Shown: piece after piece, positions 20,868 through 33,527 of the stretch | How positions within the stretch are numbered: the stretch's first letter is position 1 | Layout: every line of letters starts with the position of its first letter | Source of the DNA: Lyophyllum atratum | Lineage: Eukaryota > Basidiomycota > Agaricomycetes > Agaricales > Lyophyllaceae | Reading direction: 5' to 3' | Assembly (NCBI GenBank): GCA_014905825.1 | Contig: JACGCN010000001.1 | Coordinates: 2,480,001 to 2,544,000 of the forward strand | DNA: 64,000 bases | Translations under genes and position numbers: made by a program | Notes under the pieces: generated by a model | Told to the model about the DNA's origin: nothing | The model's database searches: none | What the model saw: only the letters and a program-made list of their open reading frames with translations

Positions 20868-22705
20868 ATGGCCATGTCTCGTTCTGCCCGAATTACCCTC
20901 CTTTTGGTTATTGATGTCCTCTTCTTCTTCGTCGAACTCATCGTCGGTGAGCTTGTTCCTCGTCACCCCTGAAGATCATCTAACGCATCCAATCCCAGGT
21001 TACTCGGTCGGGTCCCTGGCCCTCGTCGCCGACAGCTTCCATATGCTCAAGTCAGTATCCAATATATTGCATCAGTTATCGCGCTCACTAGCTGTCAACC
21101 CCTACTCAGTGATGTCATGAGCCTAATTGTCGCCCTTTATGCCATCAAGGTATGCGAACACCATTTCTCCCTGGACCTCACCATTAAATGCTCTTTAGTT
21201 GACCGCCTCTTCCGCCGTGAATCCGCAATACTCCTACGGGTGGCATAGAGCCGAAATTCTTGCCGCCCTTGTTAACGGCGTCTTTCTTCTCGCGCTGTGT
21301 TTCTCAATAGCTCTAGAGGCCATCGTCAGATTCTTTAGCACTCCAGGTCTGTATTTCTGTTGCTTTTGCTTGCAAGAAGCTCAAGTATGGCGTAGAAATA
21401 TCGAACCCAAAGCTCATTGTTGTCGTCGGTTCGTTGGGACTGGCGTCAAATATAGTGGGACTGTTCTTGTTCCATGGTGAGCAGCGCCTGCTTTACGATG
21501 AAAAAAGTAACTGAAACCGATGTACAGAACATGGGCACTCCCATGCGCACCCTCCTAGCAAGCCTCCTTCGGTCACCACGCCGTCCAGACCAGAATCCAT
21601 AACCGCAGGTGCCTCGCCCACACAAAAGGTTCCCTCGCGTGTGCGCAGTCGCTCGCGTTCCCCTTCCCAATCAGAATTGATATATGGCCACCCTGCCGCT
21701 ACGCGTGCCTCTCTTGTCCAAACAGCGCAAGAAATGGCACGCGCTCGTTCTCCCTCGCCAACAAGGCATCGAAACAGTATCTCCTACTCGCGACCTTCAG
21801 TCGACACTGAGAGCAGCGCCCAAACATTACCCACTAGCCGATTTACCGACTCCCCAATTGCGGAGAACGAACCTTCAGGTGGACTTTCGACAGAAGGCAC
21901 TCCTTTGTTGCATGATGAGGCAGAAGAATCTTTGGACCGTGGTCCCAGAGCTCACGGGCATTCTCATGCCGGTTCGATGAATATGCGCGCCTTGGTGTTG
22001 CATGTTATGGGAGACGCCCTGGGCAATGTTGGTGTTATCGCCACTGGCCTCATCATTTGGCTCACAGAGTGGAGCTTCAAATATTACTTCGACCCAATCA
22101 TTAGTTTGGTCATCACTGCCATTATATTTTCAAGCGCGCTCCCTCTGGGTAAATCGACTTCGTTGATTTTGCCTAATGTTATCTAATAATCGATCGGCAG
22201 TAAAAAGCGCTTCTTTCATCCTACTTCAAGGCGTACCCATGACGATATCCCTTGAAAGCGTACGGGAATCGATCCTTCGGGTCCAAGGCGTGCTATCACT
22301 GCACGAATTGCATGTCTGGCAACTCTCCGAATCGAAGATCATCGCCTCCGTGCATGTCATTACCTCGCGGGACCACGACTTTATGTCCATCGCTGTCAAG
22401 ATCCGGAATGCCCTTCATCACCACGGGATCCATTCGAGTACGATCCAACCAGAGTATCTATGCCCAGGAATTGGCGCCGCTGAGGAACAATTTAAGGTCA
22501 GTTTTTTACTTTTATCGCTTGGAAGCCCGGAGAACTCAAGGTCGGTCCAGGGAAACGGGGCAACACCATGTTTAGTTTTGTGTCCACCCGACGAAGCTTG
22601 CGACCCGGCTGAAAATGCCTGCTGCCGTGAGTGATCCTCGGTTATCTGACGAAGTCAACGAGCCGCTCATAAGCTTCTTTAGCTCCTCCTCCCATGGAAG
22701 TTTAG
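20868..22705 (+). CDS. CDF family zinc/divalent metal transporter (Zrc1/Cot1-like)
   Basis: About eight exons, roughly 450-480 residues. Membrane segments include LLLVIDVLFFFVELIV and SVGSLALVADSFHML-NDV, which carries the metal-site H/D residues of helix II. The second site is LHVMGDALGNVGV (HxxxD) in helix V. A His-rich and Ser-rich cytosolic loop starts EHGHSHAHPP, typical of vacuolar zinc transporters. The cytoplasmic C-terminal domain (LHELHVWQLSESKIIASVHV) ends in a Cys-rich tail ACCPPPP in a small last exon. It should move Zn2+ into the vacuole in exchange for protons. The exon end near 22496-22531 may be unspliced or hold a 36-base intron; both keep the frame. Confidence 0.9.
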
Positions 22706-22776
22706 TTTTAGACGGCTTCGTACATTTAGATAAATAATCGGATATTTATTGTCTTCGCACAAGTAATCAACCTAAT

Positions 22777-25700
22777 TCACTCATAAAAACCGGAAAGTTG
22801 GTAGAGAACGATTGAGACGATGCTAGCCCTTTGCAGGATCGCGCGACTTGTATGGTCCCGCCTCGCCCCTAAATCAGCCGCAAACCTTCGTGCCATCCCC
22901 GAACTTGACTGACCCAACACAAGCCGGTGTTCTCCTGTCACTGAGCGTATCCCCAACTCCAGGTGCAAAGCCGCAGTGAGAGCCGAGGATACAATAGTCA
23001 CAAGAAGTTCGACCTTCATAGTATGCTCTGGGGGTTGCTGATGGTCGATGGCAAAGATTAACGAGGGTGAGACGACGTGTAGGAAGATGGGAAGGAGAGG
23101 CGGGGTGCCGGAGCATCGCGGCATCGTTAGGACGAAGGTAGCGATTCGCCTGCAGCTTTCCATTTCTCCGACGCTTGCGGAGATCACCAACTCCGACCAG
23201 AGGAGCTGTAAGAATCTCGTCGGTGGCATGATCTTGATGCAACGCTCAACAGTCTATCGCTGGCGCTTTCCCACTTCGTGCCAACGCAAGAGCGGTTTGG
23301 ATGACTTGCCTCGGCTCATCATCCCATGCGACCCGAGGCCCCACAGTAAGCTGCGGTGATGGATGTTCTGCTGCGCGTTTCAGGCGTTATGTTGAGAAAG
23401 GATAGAACTTGAAGAACACCTTCAGCGGGAAGCCCCAGCGCCTCCAGGACAACTCGCCTCATAGCAGCAATGTCAATCCCGCGGGTCAACATGTTCGTCT
23501 GGTTCTTTTTGTTACTCAGAAGAACAAAAACCTTAGGCGCGCAAAGCGCTAGAACAGGAGAGGGGCATGAGGGTGAGAGTAATAGTGTTTGGAGAACCTC
23601 CATAGTACGTCGGATACGAAAATCTGGGTCAAGGTTGAAGAGAATACCTGTAACGATAAAAGTGATCGACGTACCCTTTCTGTTGTATCTCCTTGATAAG
23701 AGCTTTAATGATACCCACCAGAGTCCAATTCAACAGTGGTCCCGTGAAATAAGACACTCCGTTGTTTAGGGTATCCCTATCAATTTTCTGAGCCATGTTC
23801 ACTTTTATTGCTTGAAGGAAAAGCGTAGCAGATATTTTTAGGAGTGTCTTTGGCTGTGTCGATCTAAGGCAAATTATTTTTCAAGCAAGCAAGCGAAGTG
23901 ATAGCTCTAAATACCTGAGGATGCTATCTTCTATTCCTTCACTGCCGCTGTCGAATAATGCCTTGAACCATGCGGTGAAAGCGGCAGCATCCTCACCAGA
24001 GAGGCTTTCAATGGGATATATAGAGTCGGTGGACTTGAGAAAAGTCGAGGTGAGGGACTGGTTTTCTGCATTGTATACATCGGCCTTCGAGCTAAAAAAT
24101 TTAGTCAAGTGACGTTATGAAAATGTAGACAGAGAATAACGTACATGAAATCGCGATGTAGCGTATTGTACAAACAGCACTACATCTCCGAGATGACTCA
24201 CGGCGGTTTGAGGGTCGCCTTATGCAGCCAACTGATGAACAAGAGTGGACTAGTGAGGAAATATATCGTACCGACGGTTTCACAGTCATATTGATCGAGA
24301 AAAGAAAGAGAACGGAATATGAGGTCCGATATTTTCATATGTAATGCCATGATATCGAGAGCAGCTTCATATGTGTAGAGCACTTTGCAGAGGTGGCTCA
24401 ATGCATCAACATCGAATGACATGGAAAGGGTGGTGAACCGCTGCAGTAACAAATACATCGTCCAAATCATTTGGAGGAGAGAAAACTGGAACTCACTCTA
24501 AGGATGACTGCTGCAAAAGCGCTATGACTGGCGACATCATGTGAGACCCGATCTATCCAGGAGCGTAAATCGGTGACATTGGTGTCGGATGTGGACTTCG
24601 ATTCCAGATATGTCTGTCACGAAGAGTCATGAGATCCATTGTCGCCTGCCAATGATGTGTGTGATCCGCATTACCTCGAGCTCGACACCACAGTCCTGAG
24701 CTTCAACTTGGAGGCGAGGTATGTCATCATTAGAGATTAAGGGGTCAATACCAGTGGCGAATGAAGCAGGGATAAGGTCGAGTGTTATCATGTTTTGTAG
24801 AAGCTCTCGAAAGAAAGACCGTGTCCTGATTGATAAGTCCGGCATACCGCGCACTCGGATAATTCAATACGTACATCTTATCTTCTTGCATCGCATGGGC
24901 TCCCTTGACGCGTGAAATTGCATGGTCGCACTGGGCAATGAGCTCAGACTGCCTGAAACATGTGAGAAGGGCCGCCTGGAGTGCACGCCTCTGGAACAGG
25001 TGAGGGTGGAGATGATATTGGATAACTCGGCAACCTTACCCAGTCAGCACTGCTAACCCCATCTGCGTTTACGACACTTTCAAACTGAATCAAAAGTTGG
25101 GGAAGCTGTATCCAGACCGTTAAATATGGTCAAGGTCAGAGGAATGACAAGTTCTTACACGACCGATGATGAAGCCCTTCCAGATCTGGACGTTTGAGGT
25201 GCATTGCGACAGACATGTGAAGGCGGACAGGAACATCTGCGTGTACAATACCGTAGGCGACCATGCTGCCCACCTGAACAGTGCCACCAGCAACGCAATC
25301 GGACCTTGACTGTCACCCGATCCGCACTCATGAGCTCTGTAAGAGACCTTGGAAAGACATTAGTAGCTGGGTAAAGAATGGAGACACGGGCTTACGAGAT
25401 GGTGAAGAACAAGACTGAAAGTTACTATGTCCGTGTCAGAACTAGGCCCGTGAAGATTGCCCTTCCCAAGCGCTAATTGGATGGTATGCATGAGTTGGGC
25501 CTCCCTTGCAGCTTTTGCATCATCTCCAATAAGTAGACTCAGAGAAAGCACAAATGTTTCGAGTACTTGTCGGACGTCTGGTGAAAGCTGGAAATTCTGA
25601 AGTAGATCATTTGCATCCGCAAAATGTACCATGGCCTGTGCAGTCGAAACCTGCGAAATGTCCGAGACGCACGAAAGTAAAACTATCACAAGTTCAGATG

Positions 25701-26296
25701 TCGAGGTCGTCAGTTGATGGAAGTGTGACAAGGGCAGTGAATGTGCCGTTCTGAGTAAGGCCAGGGCATCTTGTACAATACCTAGCACCGTGATCGGTGA
25801 TTCATCGTACAGAATGACTGACCCTATTGGGGGTAAGCCCGAGGAGTAATGCGCATCTAATGCGACGCGGCATAGCGTGTCGAGGGTAGCTGGTGCGTGC
25901 AATTCTGGTGAACGAGCCGCCTGTAACAGCGTGGCTACGAATGTCGCGATGGAAAGTGAACTATCTCGAATAGCGTGTTTCAAGTATTCCTGGAGATCTG
26001 GATCGCCTGGATATGACCTATAGAGGACGAGGACCGAGTCTATTTGTATAACATTTTGAGTTGAACTTTACAAGCATTACAAGGCCAGGTCACTGACTAC
26101 TAAGATCGACCTCCAAGTTTCCTTGAAACTGCGTCGCCGATTCCTTGGACAGGAGAAGCTTGCATAGTTCAAGCCACTGGCATGAGCCACATTGTTGGAC
26201 TTAAGCAAGTGGTGGGGTCTGCTGCGAACTCGGGCTAACCTTGGTTGATGATATTCCACTCTGGAAACAGTTTCTGGTAAGTTCTGCCAGCGACAT
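22777..26296 (-). CDS. MED5: Mediator complex subunit 5 (two frame breaks)
   Basis: A large helical protein in about thirteen exons. The start MSLAELTRNCFQSGISSTKW, then WLELCKLLLSKES, is the fungal Med5 N-terminus. Later conserved parts are FFRELLQNMITLDLIPASF, SHLGDVVLFVQY, AAAFTAWFKALFDSGSEGI, NGVSYFTGPLLNWTLVGII, MEVLQTLLLSP and FLQLLWSELVISASVGEME. Med5 belongs to the Mediator tail and works in RNA polymerase II regulation. One-base frame breaks appear near 24080-24145 (before SKADVYN) and near 23250 (IDC to VERCIKIM). A 27-base intron is read at 23648-23674. The identification is from recalled family patterns and is good. Confidence 0.82.
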
Positions 26297-26641
26297 GGAG
26301 GAAAGGCTGGATTCGCATGCAGAGTGGGGCAAGATAGAGGAGATTTAGTCCGAAATCTTTGAAGATGGCAGTCCTTGGGCAGTCCTACTAGCTAGCGTTG
26401 ATCGAGATTCTCAAGCAGGAGTTGACATCACGGTTGATGTGACTTACGCGCCTATGTGACGGTCAGGTAGTTGTATACCAACCGTCTAGTCTCTCCTAGA
26501 CAGACACCATCAGTCGTTCCTTACTTGTTCCTTACCAACCGTCCCATCATACTCGTTTCAGACGATAAGTATTAGGGTATATGAAAGTTCTAAGTAGTAG
26601 TCCAGACTCCAGAAGCTCAATGTAAGCAAATGCCAAAGGCT
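26297..26641. other. Intergenic, Med5 promoter side
   Basis: 345 bases between the Med5 start and the Imh1 stop, both minus. The word accaaccgtc occurs twice (about 26478 and 26534). No exon or RNA gene recognised. Confidence 0.4.
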
Positions 26642-29600
26642 CTATACTTTAGCAATTAATCTCCGTGTCTCCTGTGGAGTGAAGTGGAGGATGATGGATA
26701 GTACTTTCACCAGGTTTGGCTATAACCCAGGCGATTAGCCACGTAATTTACAGGTGCAGAAGACGAATACAACATACCCTCATCTCCTTGTGTTCCAGGA
26801 ACTGCAAGATGACATTCCTCAGATATTCCAGATTGACTTCTTCATCGTTCCCGGACTTGTCTCGTAGGGTTGGTTCGGGAGTGCTCACTCGAGACAGAGT
26901 CTCGGAGGGAATGGTGTTGACTGATGTTTGACTAGCGGTGGGATTATTCTCCAGGGAACGGGAGGTCCAATATCCAACGCCGGGGTTCCGTTGCCGCTCC
27001 AGTAGGGCCGCGGACGATTGTACTTTTCGTAATTCCTCGCGCAGAGTCTATAAAATTTTAGGACATGTAAGGCGCATGCTAGCGTGAACGAACCTTGTTT
27101 CCCAGTCGCAATTGACCTTCCCGTTGTTTGACTTCGCCTATTTGTTGCTCTAAGACTGAAAGCTTCGTGTTCAAATCCTGTTCCTGTGACTTCCAAGATT
27201 TCTAACACGAGGTTGACAACATACACTCTTGGACGATAGAGAAAACTAACCTCAGCTTCTCGAACCCCTGCATTAACTTGCCGAACTTCATGAAGTTGCT
27301 CCTGGAAGAGGCGACACTCTCCCTCTAGCTTTCCGATATCGGCCTTCAACCCTGCAACAACTTCTTCATGCAACTGTTCTGTCCTCGTCGTTGAACCGAC
27401 GAGCCTCTTCAAATCTTCGACCTCTCTGGTTTTGTCACGAAGTTTGCGACTCCAATCTGCCTCGCTATCATTGCGTTCCTTTTCAAGAGCACCGAGGTTC
27501 CTTTTGAGATCGGAGATTCTTGACTCGTATTTCGCCTCTGCTGCAGAAAGGATCCGGGCCATTTCGTCTGCCGAGGTTGCTGGTTCTCGTGATCGCGTCT
27601 CCTGCTCGCGCTGAAATCCTGCGAAGTCCTCCTTGAGCAGCGCATAACGGTCGCCTACTTCACGCAGCTGGTACTGGTATTCGGTGTTCTGACTCTCAAG
27701 GGATTCGAGATGCGATTGTGCCGATTCAAGTTCTGCTTGGCGGAGTTGGAGGTCATCAAAGAACGCATTCTTATCCTTTGTCACAAGGACCAAAGACTGT
27801 TCCAAAGAATGGATATGCAAATCTCTAGAGGATATTTCTTGAGCATGGGCATTCTGAGATCGCATTAGGCAGACGAAAGCTTGAGTGTGCAAACACATAC
27901 CTGGACAGAAGCACCCTCAAGGTCATGCTGCCCTCTTATAGCAGTTAGCTCCTTCTCATGCCGATCCCTGAGACTAGCCACTTCTTTATCAAACTGGGCT
28001 TTAAGTCCGACGACGGTCTTATCTCTTTCCGCATTGGCAGCATCAAGCTCGTTCCGTAATCTCGGTCCTTTCTGCATGTTCCCTCTCTCTTTCACCCCAC
28101 TCCTTTTCTTGTAGAGATGCAGCCCCCTTTGTCGCATCCTCTTTCTCCTTCTCAGCCTTCACGAGTTTTTGTCGAACGGTCTTCAGAGACTAATGGCCTT
28201 GACACGCTTTTCTTCCTCTTCTTTTGCAGTCAGTTTAGCGCGCTCCAATTCCTTGCGCAGCTGTTCAATTTCGGCTATTCGCCCAGCAGCAGCGGCCTCC
28301 GCCTGGCTGTCTACGCTTTGCGCTGCCTTGAGGAGAGCCTCCGCTTCAGAGACCTGTGTCCGTAATTTCTCGATCTGAACGGACTGCGAAGAAGATTCCA
28401 GGCGATGAGTGTCCCGAAGCTCTTCTATACGATCTTCTTGTACTGCGCGAAGGTGTCAGTTGGTATCCACACTCAATTGGGTCTCATACTTTCGAGTTTG
28501 TCGTTGAGGCGTTTGATTTCATCTTGAAAGATCTGTGCAAGTATGATTCCGAGACCAAAATAAATTGAGTGTCATAAACTAACCTCAGCCTTTGAGGTTT
28601 GACTTCGAAGGTAGTCACGGAGAGCGGAGCTGTCTCCAACACTTTCTAACGGAGTCAGCTCTCTCAAAACAAGATCAGCAGCCTGTTTCTCTGCTTGCAA
28701 TCGTTTGAAGGATGTCGAGACATCTGTCGGAAACCCAGTCAAACTTGGGCCTAGTTGTGGTTGGTTGACCAGGATCACATACCTGTGAACCGTTGTTCGA
28801 CTTGCCTTAACCTTTCTTGAATCTCCTCTAAGCCTGCAGCGTGAATATTATTGTCCGGAGAGACAGTAGCGGGGTCCGGAGAGGGTGATGTAGAGTCGGG
28901 TAATTCGGACTGTGGCTCCAGATCTGCGGACGGCCCAGCGTCGGGAGAGAAAGTAGGGCCAGAAGGCGTTGGTACTCGTTCAAATGCTGTGAGATTTGGT
29001 TCATCCGTGTCATTAAGCGTCTCAGTCTCAGGTTGACCGGAGGGGTTGTTAGGAGATGTGGAAAACGAGTTGCGTACTGGAGACGTTCCGTTTCCCGCGT
29101 CGGCAGATGATGTAGCCACTGAGGAATCCCGAACGACTGTAGCATCGTGGCCCTGAATAGGTGAAAGTGTTCGGTTTTGCATCGGCTCTGATAATTCGTC
29201 TACTGGAGAAGCAATGGTGCCTGTCTCTACGGTGCCTATCGGGTCCACGGCTCCTTGCTTTGGCGATGCGTGGGCAGAGTCGGAAAGGGGAGCGGATGAC
29301 GGCAAAAGAGGGTGGTCGGACACTGCGGATGTTGCAGAGGGCGATGGTTTGCGGGACACTTCAGGTGAAGTGGTGTTGGAGGCTTCCCCGATCGCGAAGG
29401 TAGCGGCGCGGAGTCTGTCTTCGAGTGTGGACTTTTTTCTTGCCTCTCTCGGGGGCGTAGGACCTGCACTTTTGGGTAGCGCCCCTACGCTTCCAGAACG
29501 TTGGGTAGCCAGGGATTTTCGAAGATTGCTAAGGGCCGACTCTGCCAACTGGCTAGAAGACATCGGCGAAGAAGAGCGTAACGGTAAGTCAAGTGAACTG

Positions 29601-29704
29601 GAACGTGAGGCTGGTTCGCGACGTGCATCTCCGGAGGCCTCGTCTAGAGACTGGCGGGGAACTGGTGCCAGGTTTTCCACAGCCTGACGAAACTGGGAGA
29701 ACAT
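26642..29704 (-). CDS. IMH1: GRIP-domain golgin Imh1-like (two frame breaks)
   Basis: The start MFSQFRQAVENLAPVPR is chosen at the first ATG; an upstream open extension lacks one. A Ser/Pro-rich N-terminal 250 residues is followed by long coiled coil (heptads through LEEIQERLRQVEQRF, KRLQAEKQAADLVLREL, and about 300 more residues). The C-terminal GRIP domain is NLEYLRNVILQFLEHKEMR-PNLVKVLSIILHFTPQETRRL. GRIP golgins bind Arl1 on the trans-Golgi and tether vesicles. About nine exons. One-base breaks occur in the coiled coil near 28045 and 28187; both are within otherwise continuous coil. Confidence 0.88.
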
Positions 29705-29833
29705 ATTGAAGCCAAGTGGCAGTGAATTCGGAGTCCCAGTTGCACGCCCACGTGCCTTCAACTTAATATACTTTAGAGTAGTTATTCAAGTAGTCGTACA
29801 TACTACATTCAGCGTCTAAGTATCAAGCCAAGG

Positions 29834-30918
29834 TCAGGAGCCTATCTCCTTCTCTTTACCGTGATTGACCATAGGTATAGCATTCACCACTGGCGGTAAT
29901 GACGCAGAAGATGACTCAACACCATTCTGTGATGGACTAGCCAATTGCCAGGCTGGGATCGCGGGTCGGCCTGGCGTAGGCAAGGGCGATGAAGGCATGC
30001 TGCTTGGCCCGCGGCTGAGCAGCAGCGCCTTCAACGACTTCAACTCCTGCTGCAGTTCAGACAGAGATTGTGTCTGACTCTCCTTGTTCTTGTCGATCAT
30101 CTAAAGTTAAATGGTCTGGTCAGCAATAGACAAGGCACACGCCAGTGCTAGACCACCTTCGGCAACATATCTCGAATATTGTTGACTTCATCGCGAATTT
30201 CACGCATCTCGTCGCGCGTTTTATTTTCCCCTTCACGCATCTCCAAAACCACTGCTTCAACATTCGCCGTGGTCTTGTCAATGCTGTCCTTCTGCTCTTC
30301 TATGGCGGCTCGAACGGCAGCTGACTCTGCCTGTATCTCTTTCAACAAGACTTCGGCTGCGTCAAACTGTGCGGTGAGCGCGTCACGGTCCTCTTCATAA
30401 GCGGTCGAGCTTGGGGGTTGAAGGTGGGGTAGGAGGTATCTCTGAGCAATAGAGTGTCAGCAACAAGGGGAACAATAATGGTAGGCCATACCTTGAATAA
30501 TGCGACTGCACCATAAGCAACAGAACCAGAAATTACGGCAGTTATCTAAGCCGAGCGCATAAGCATGTGTTTACATGTCCTTCATACAGGACACACAAAG
30601 TAATCCCGCCAGTCCCAACGATGCCCTATGGGAGCGCCTGTAGGAGAATAAATAGATGGAGCATAGCCAGCGGTATAGTTAGCCTGGTAAGATGGACTGG
30701 GGTTGTTCAGTGTCGCCTGCTTTAGAGCGATGTCAATTTCCTGAGGGGTTAAACCTTTGGCCTCCAGGAATTGGATGCACTGTGTCAATGGAGACGCCTG
30801 TGACTTGAAGAGCATCGTGTAAGTAGATAGAACGAGAGACCGTCACGGCGTTCACCTTGGGGTCCGCGAGGAAGGCGACGGCATTTTGAATAAGGTCCTG
30901 ACGATTTGGAGTGGACAT
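29834..30918 (-). CDS. PEX14: Peroxisomal membrane protein Pex14
   Basis: Five exons, all in frame. The N-terminal Pex5-binding three-helix domain reads RQDLIQNAVAFLADPK-SQASPLTQCIQFLEAKGLT. A proline/tyrosine linker follows, then a membrane segment ITAVISGSVAYGAVALFK. A coiled coil (FDAAEVLLKEIQAESAAVRA to RDEVNNIRDMLPK) precedes a Ser/Pro tail. Pex14 docks cargo-loaded Pex5/Pex7 at the peroxisomal membrane. Start ATG at 30918. It shares a 123-base divergent region with the mitochondrial EF-Tu gene if the latter starts at 31042. Confidence 0.92.
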
Positions 30919-31041
30919 GGAGAGGACGTAACCCTAACCCCATCAAGTGAAGCACCATTCGGTTGGTTTCGGACAACGCCGATGAGGTGGGACAAAATTT
31001 GAAGTGACACTTGCAACTGCAAACTCGTCCACTTCGACAAA

Positions 31042-33108
31042 ATGTTGCACTGGGCAACCTCCAAGGCCGTCTGTAATGGACTGGCATCTCGTGGTGCGTT
31101 CTCTCGTTCCAACCGCTGTCCCCACTCCCTCACGTGTTTGAAGTTTCCTTCAAAGCCTGCCAACGCAGCGTGTGGAAACCATTGGTGTCAACCAACCTAG
31201 GTGCGACTCGACGTGTTTTTAGACTGTTTAACGATGGCTAACCACGCGGATATACTTTCAGTGGCTTATAGAGGGTATGCGGAAGTCTTCTCGCGCAACA
31301 AACCCCATATGAACATTGGGACCATTGGTACGTCTCCCCAGTTTGCATAATTCATTGTACATCACTCAACCTCACCTACAGGACACGTCGATCATGGCAA
31401 AACCACACTGACGGCTGCCATTACCAAGGTCATGGCCTCCCAGGGCGGAGCCAAATTTACGGATTATAATCAAATTGACAAGGCTCCGAGGAGAAGGCTC
31501 GCGGCATTACTATCAACTCATCTCACGTGGAATACGAGACAGATGCTCGCCACTACGGCCATATTGATTGTCCCGGACACGCAGATTGTAAGCTCAGCTA
31601 TCTTCTCCGTGACTGCAACTAACAGTCTCGCAGATATCAAAAACATGATCACTGGAGCTGCTCAGATGGACGGCGCCATCATCGTGGTATCTGCGACTGA
31701 CGGCCAAATGCCTCAAACACGTGAACATCTGCTCCTCGCTCGCCAGGTCGGCATCAAGAAGCTGGTAGTCTTCATTAACAAGGTGGATCAAATCTCGGAC
31801 CCAGAAATGTTGGAACTCGTTGACATGGAAATGCGCGACCTCCTCTCCACTTACAACTTCGATGGTGAAAACACCCCCATTGTTATGGGCTCGGCTCTTG
31901 CAGCTTTGAACGGTCAAAACGATACAATTGGCGCGTCTAAAATCCTCGAACTTGTGAAAGCATGCGACGAATGGCTGGATCTTCCTCCCCGTAAGAACAC
32001 TCGAAAAAGGCTTCTCTTCCGACTAATTCCATGTTCACAGGTGACCTTGAGAAACCTTTCCTCATGCCCGTTGAAGGTAAAAATTCGTCTTCCCCGCAAC
32101 GGTTACCATATTTATCTCCTTTTCAGATGTCTTCTCTATCTCTGGACGTGGAACCGTTGCAACTGGACGTGTACGTATCCTTTAGCTTCTTGTTTGATTC
32201 GGCGAAACAATATGGTCTCTATTCAGGTGGAACGTGGTGTGGCATCCAAAGGAGCTGAGGTTGAAGTTCTCGGTCTGGGCAACAGCTTTAAGACTACCCT
32301 CACAGGCATTGGTGAGTGACTTTATTATCGATTGGAATAAGACCCATAAGCGTTTACTTGCAGAGATGTTCCACAAGGAACTTGAGCGGGTGAGTGTTCC
32401 GTGCCGTCACCATGACCCATCACTCACTTTCATCCCGCAAAGGCTGAGGCCGGTGATAACATGGGAGCCTTGTTACGAGGTATCAAGCGCGAACAAGTTC
32501 GTCGTGGCCAGGTCATCGTTGCTCCAGGCTCTATCAAGGCTGTCAAGAAATTCCATGCTCAGATCTACGTACGTCCAAACTTCATAGACTGTTGATGCCC
32601 TCAAATATCTTTCTCCAACTCAAAAGGTCCTCACGAAAGATGAAGGTGACTGAGAAAGTCTACTTTCTTCTGAATCCCTTCTAACTTGCCTACAGGTGGT
32701 CGTTACACACCTTTCATGAGCAATTATCGTCCCCAGCTCTTCCTTCGGACGGCAGATATCACTGTTGGCCTTACATTCCCTGAAGGAACACCAGATGCAG
32801 CTGAAAAGATGGTCAGTCTGCTTGCAAATCCTTTTTTACGATCCGCTAAGCTCAAACGCAATAGGTCATGCCTGGTGATAACGTCGAGATGGTGTGCGAC
32901 CTGCACTTCGACGTTGCTGCCGAAGTTGGATCACGGTAAGTCTTTTGAATTTACCAGGTTGGTGAACTTCACTGAACCCTGTATTACAGGTTCACCCTCA
33001 GGGAAGGCGGCAGGACCAGTAAGTACTCTTCACAGAAGTCAGAATCCAAGCTTATATACCCCTTTCTTCTTAGTCGGAACCGGTATCATCACCAAAATTT
33101 TGGAGTAA
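31042..33108 (+). CDS. TUF1: Mitochondrial elongation factor Tu (one frame break)
   Basis: About a dozen exons. GTPase motifs: [11 protein letters not shown] (G1), DCPGHADY (G3, split by an intron), NKVD (G4) and GSALAAL (G5). Domains 2-3 include [38 protein letters not shown] and MPGDNVEM. Exon 1 (31042-31171) is inferred: it encodes a basic presequence ([20 protein letters not shown]) joining in phase to [18 protein letters not shown]; a shorter start at 31234 is possible. Near 31483 one base is missing between DKAP and EEKARGITI, breaking the frame in the switch I (G2) region. As EF-Tu is essential for mitochondrial translation, this is most likely an assembly error. Confidence 0.9.
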
Positions 33109-33527
33109 ATGTCAATTTGTGGAACTTGGAGGAAAAGTGAGACGCGTTTTGTATTGTCATCCGCACCCCAACTCCATACGTATCTTATTAGTAGGCTGAG
33201 GACTTCTAGTCCTCAGTATCGTAATAGAGTAGAAATGGACTGAGATATCCATCCCATATCCCAAAATATAATTTTTCAGCTGGTTGATCTTACTATAAAA
33301 AAGAGAGTGGTTTTTCGCTCGGGAGACAAACGTGGAGTCTTTCTTAACAGGTAACATTACTTCAAATGGAAACCTCCGACACTCGTGGCAACGGTTAGTT
33401 TGGGCAAAAATCAAGGGTTTCGGGACTCGTCCGGAAATGGAAACGGAAGCGGAACATTGAAATCCTTGGCACCTGCAGAATTTACGCATCTCATACACCA
33501 CCTTTCCCTCCATTACACCCTCAAAAT
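33109..33527. other. Intergenic
   Basis: 419 bases between EF-Tu and the glycine cleavage H gene, both plus. A tataaaaa word lies at 33294-33301, about 230 bases from the next ATG. No exon supported. Confidence 0.4.

Noticed and set aside
30852..31163. Minus-strand frame of 103 codons across the PEX14/EF-Tu divergent region
   Set aside because: Overlaps PEX14 exon 1 in another frame and opposes the better-supported EF-Tu first exon.
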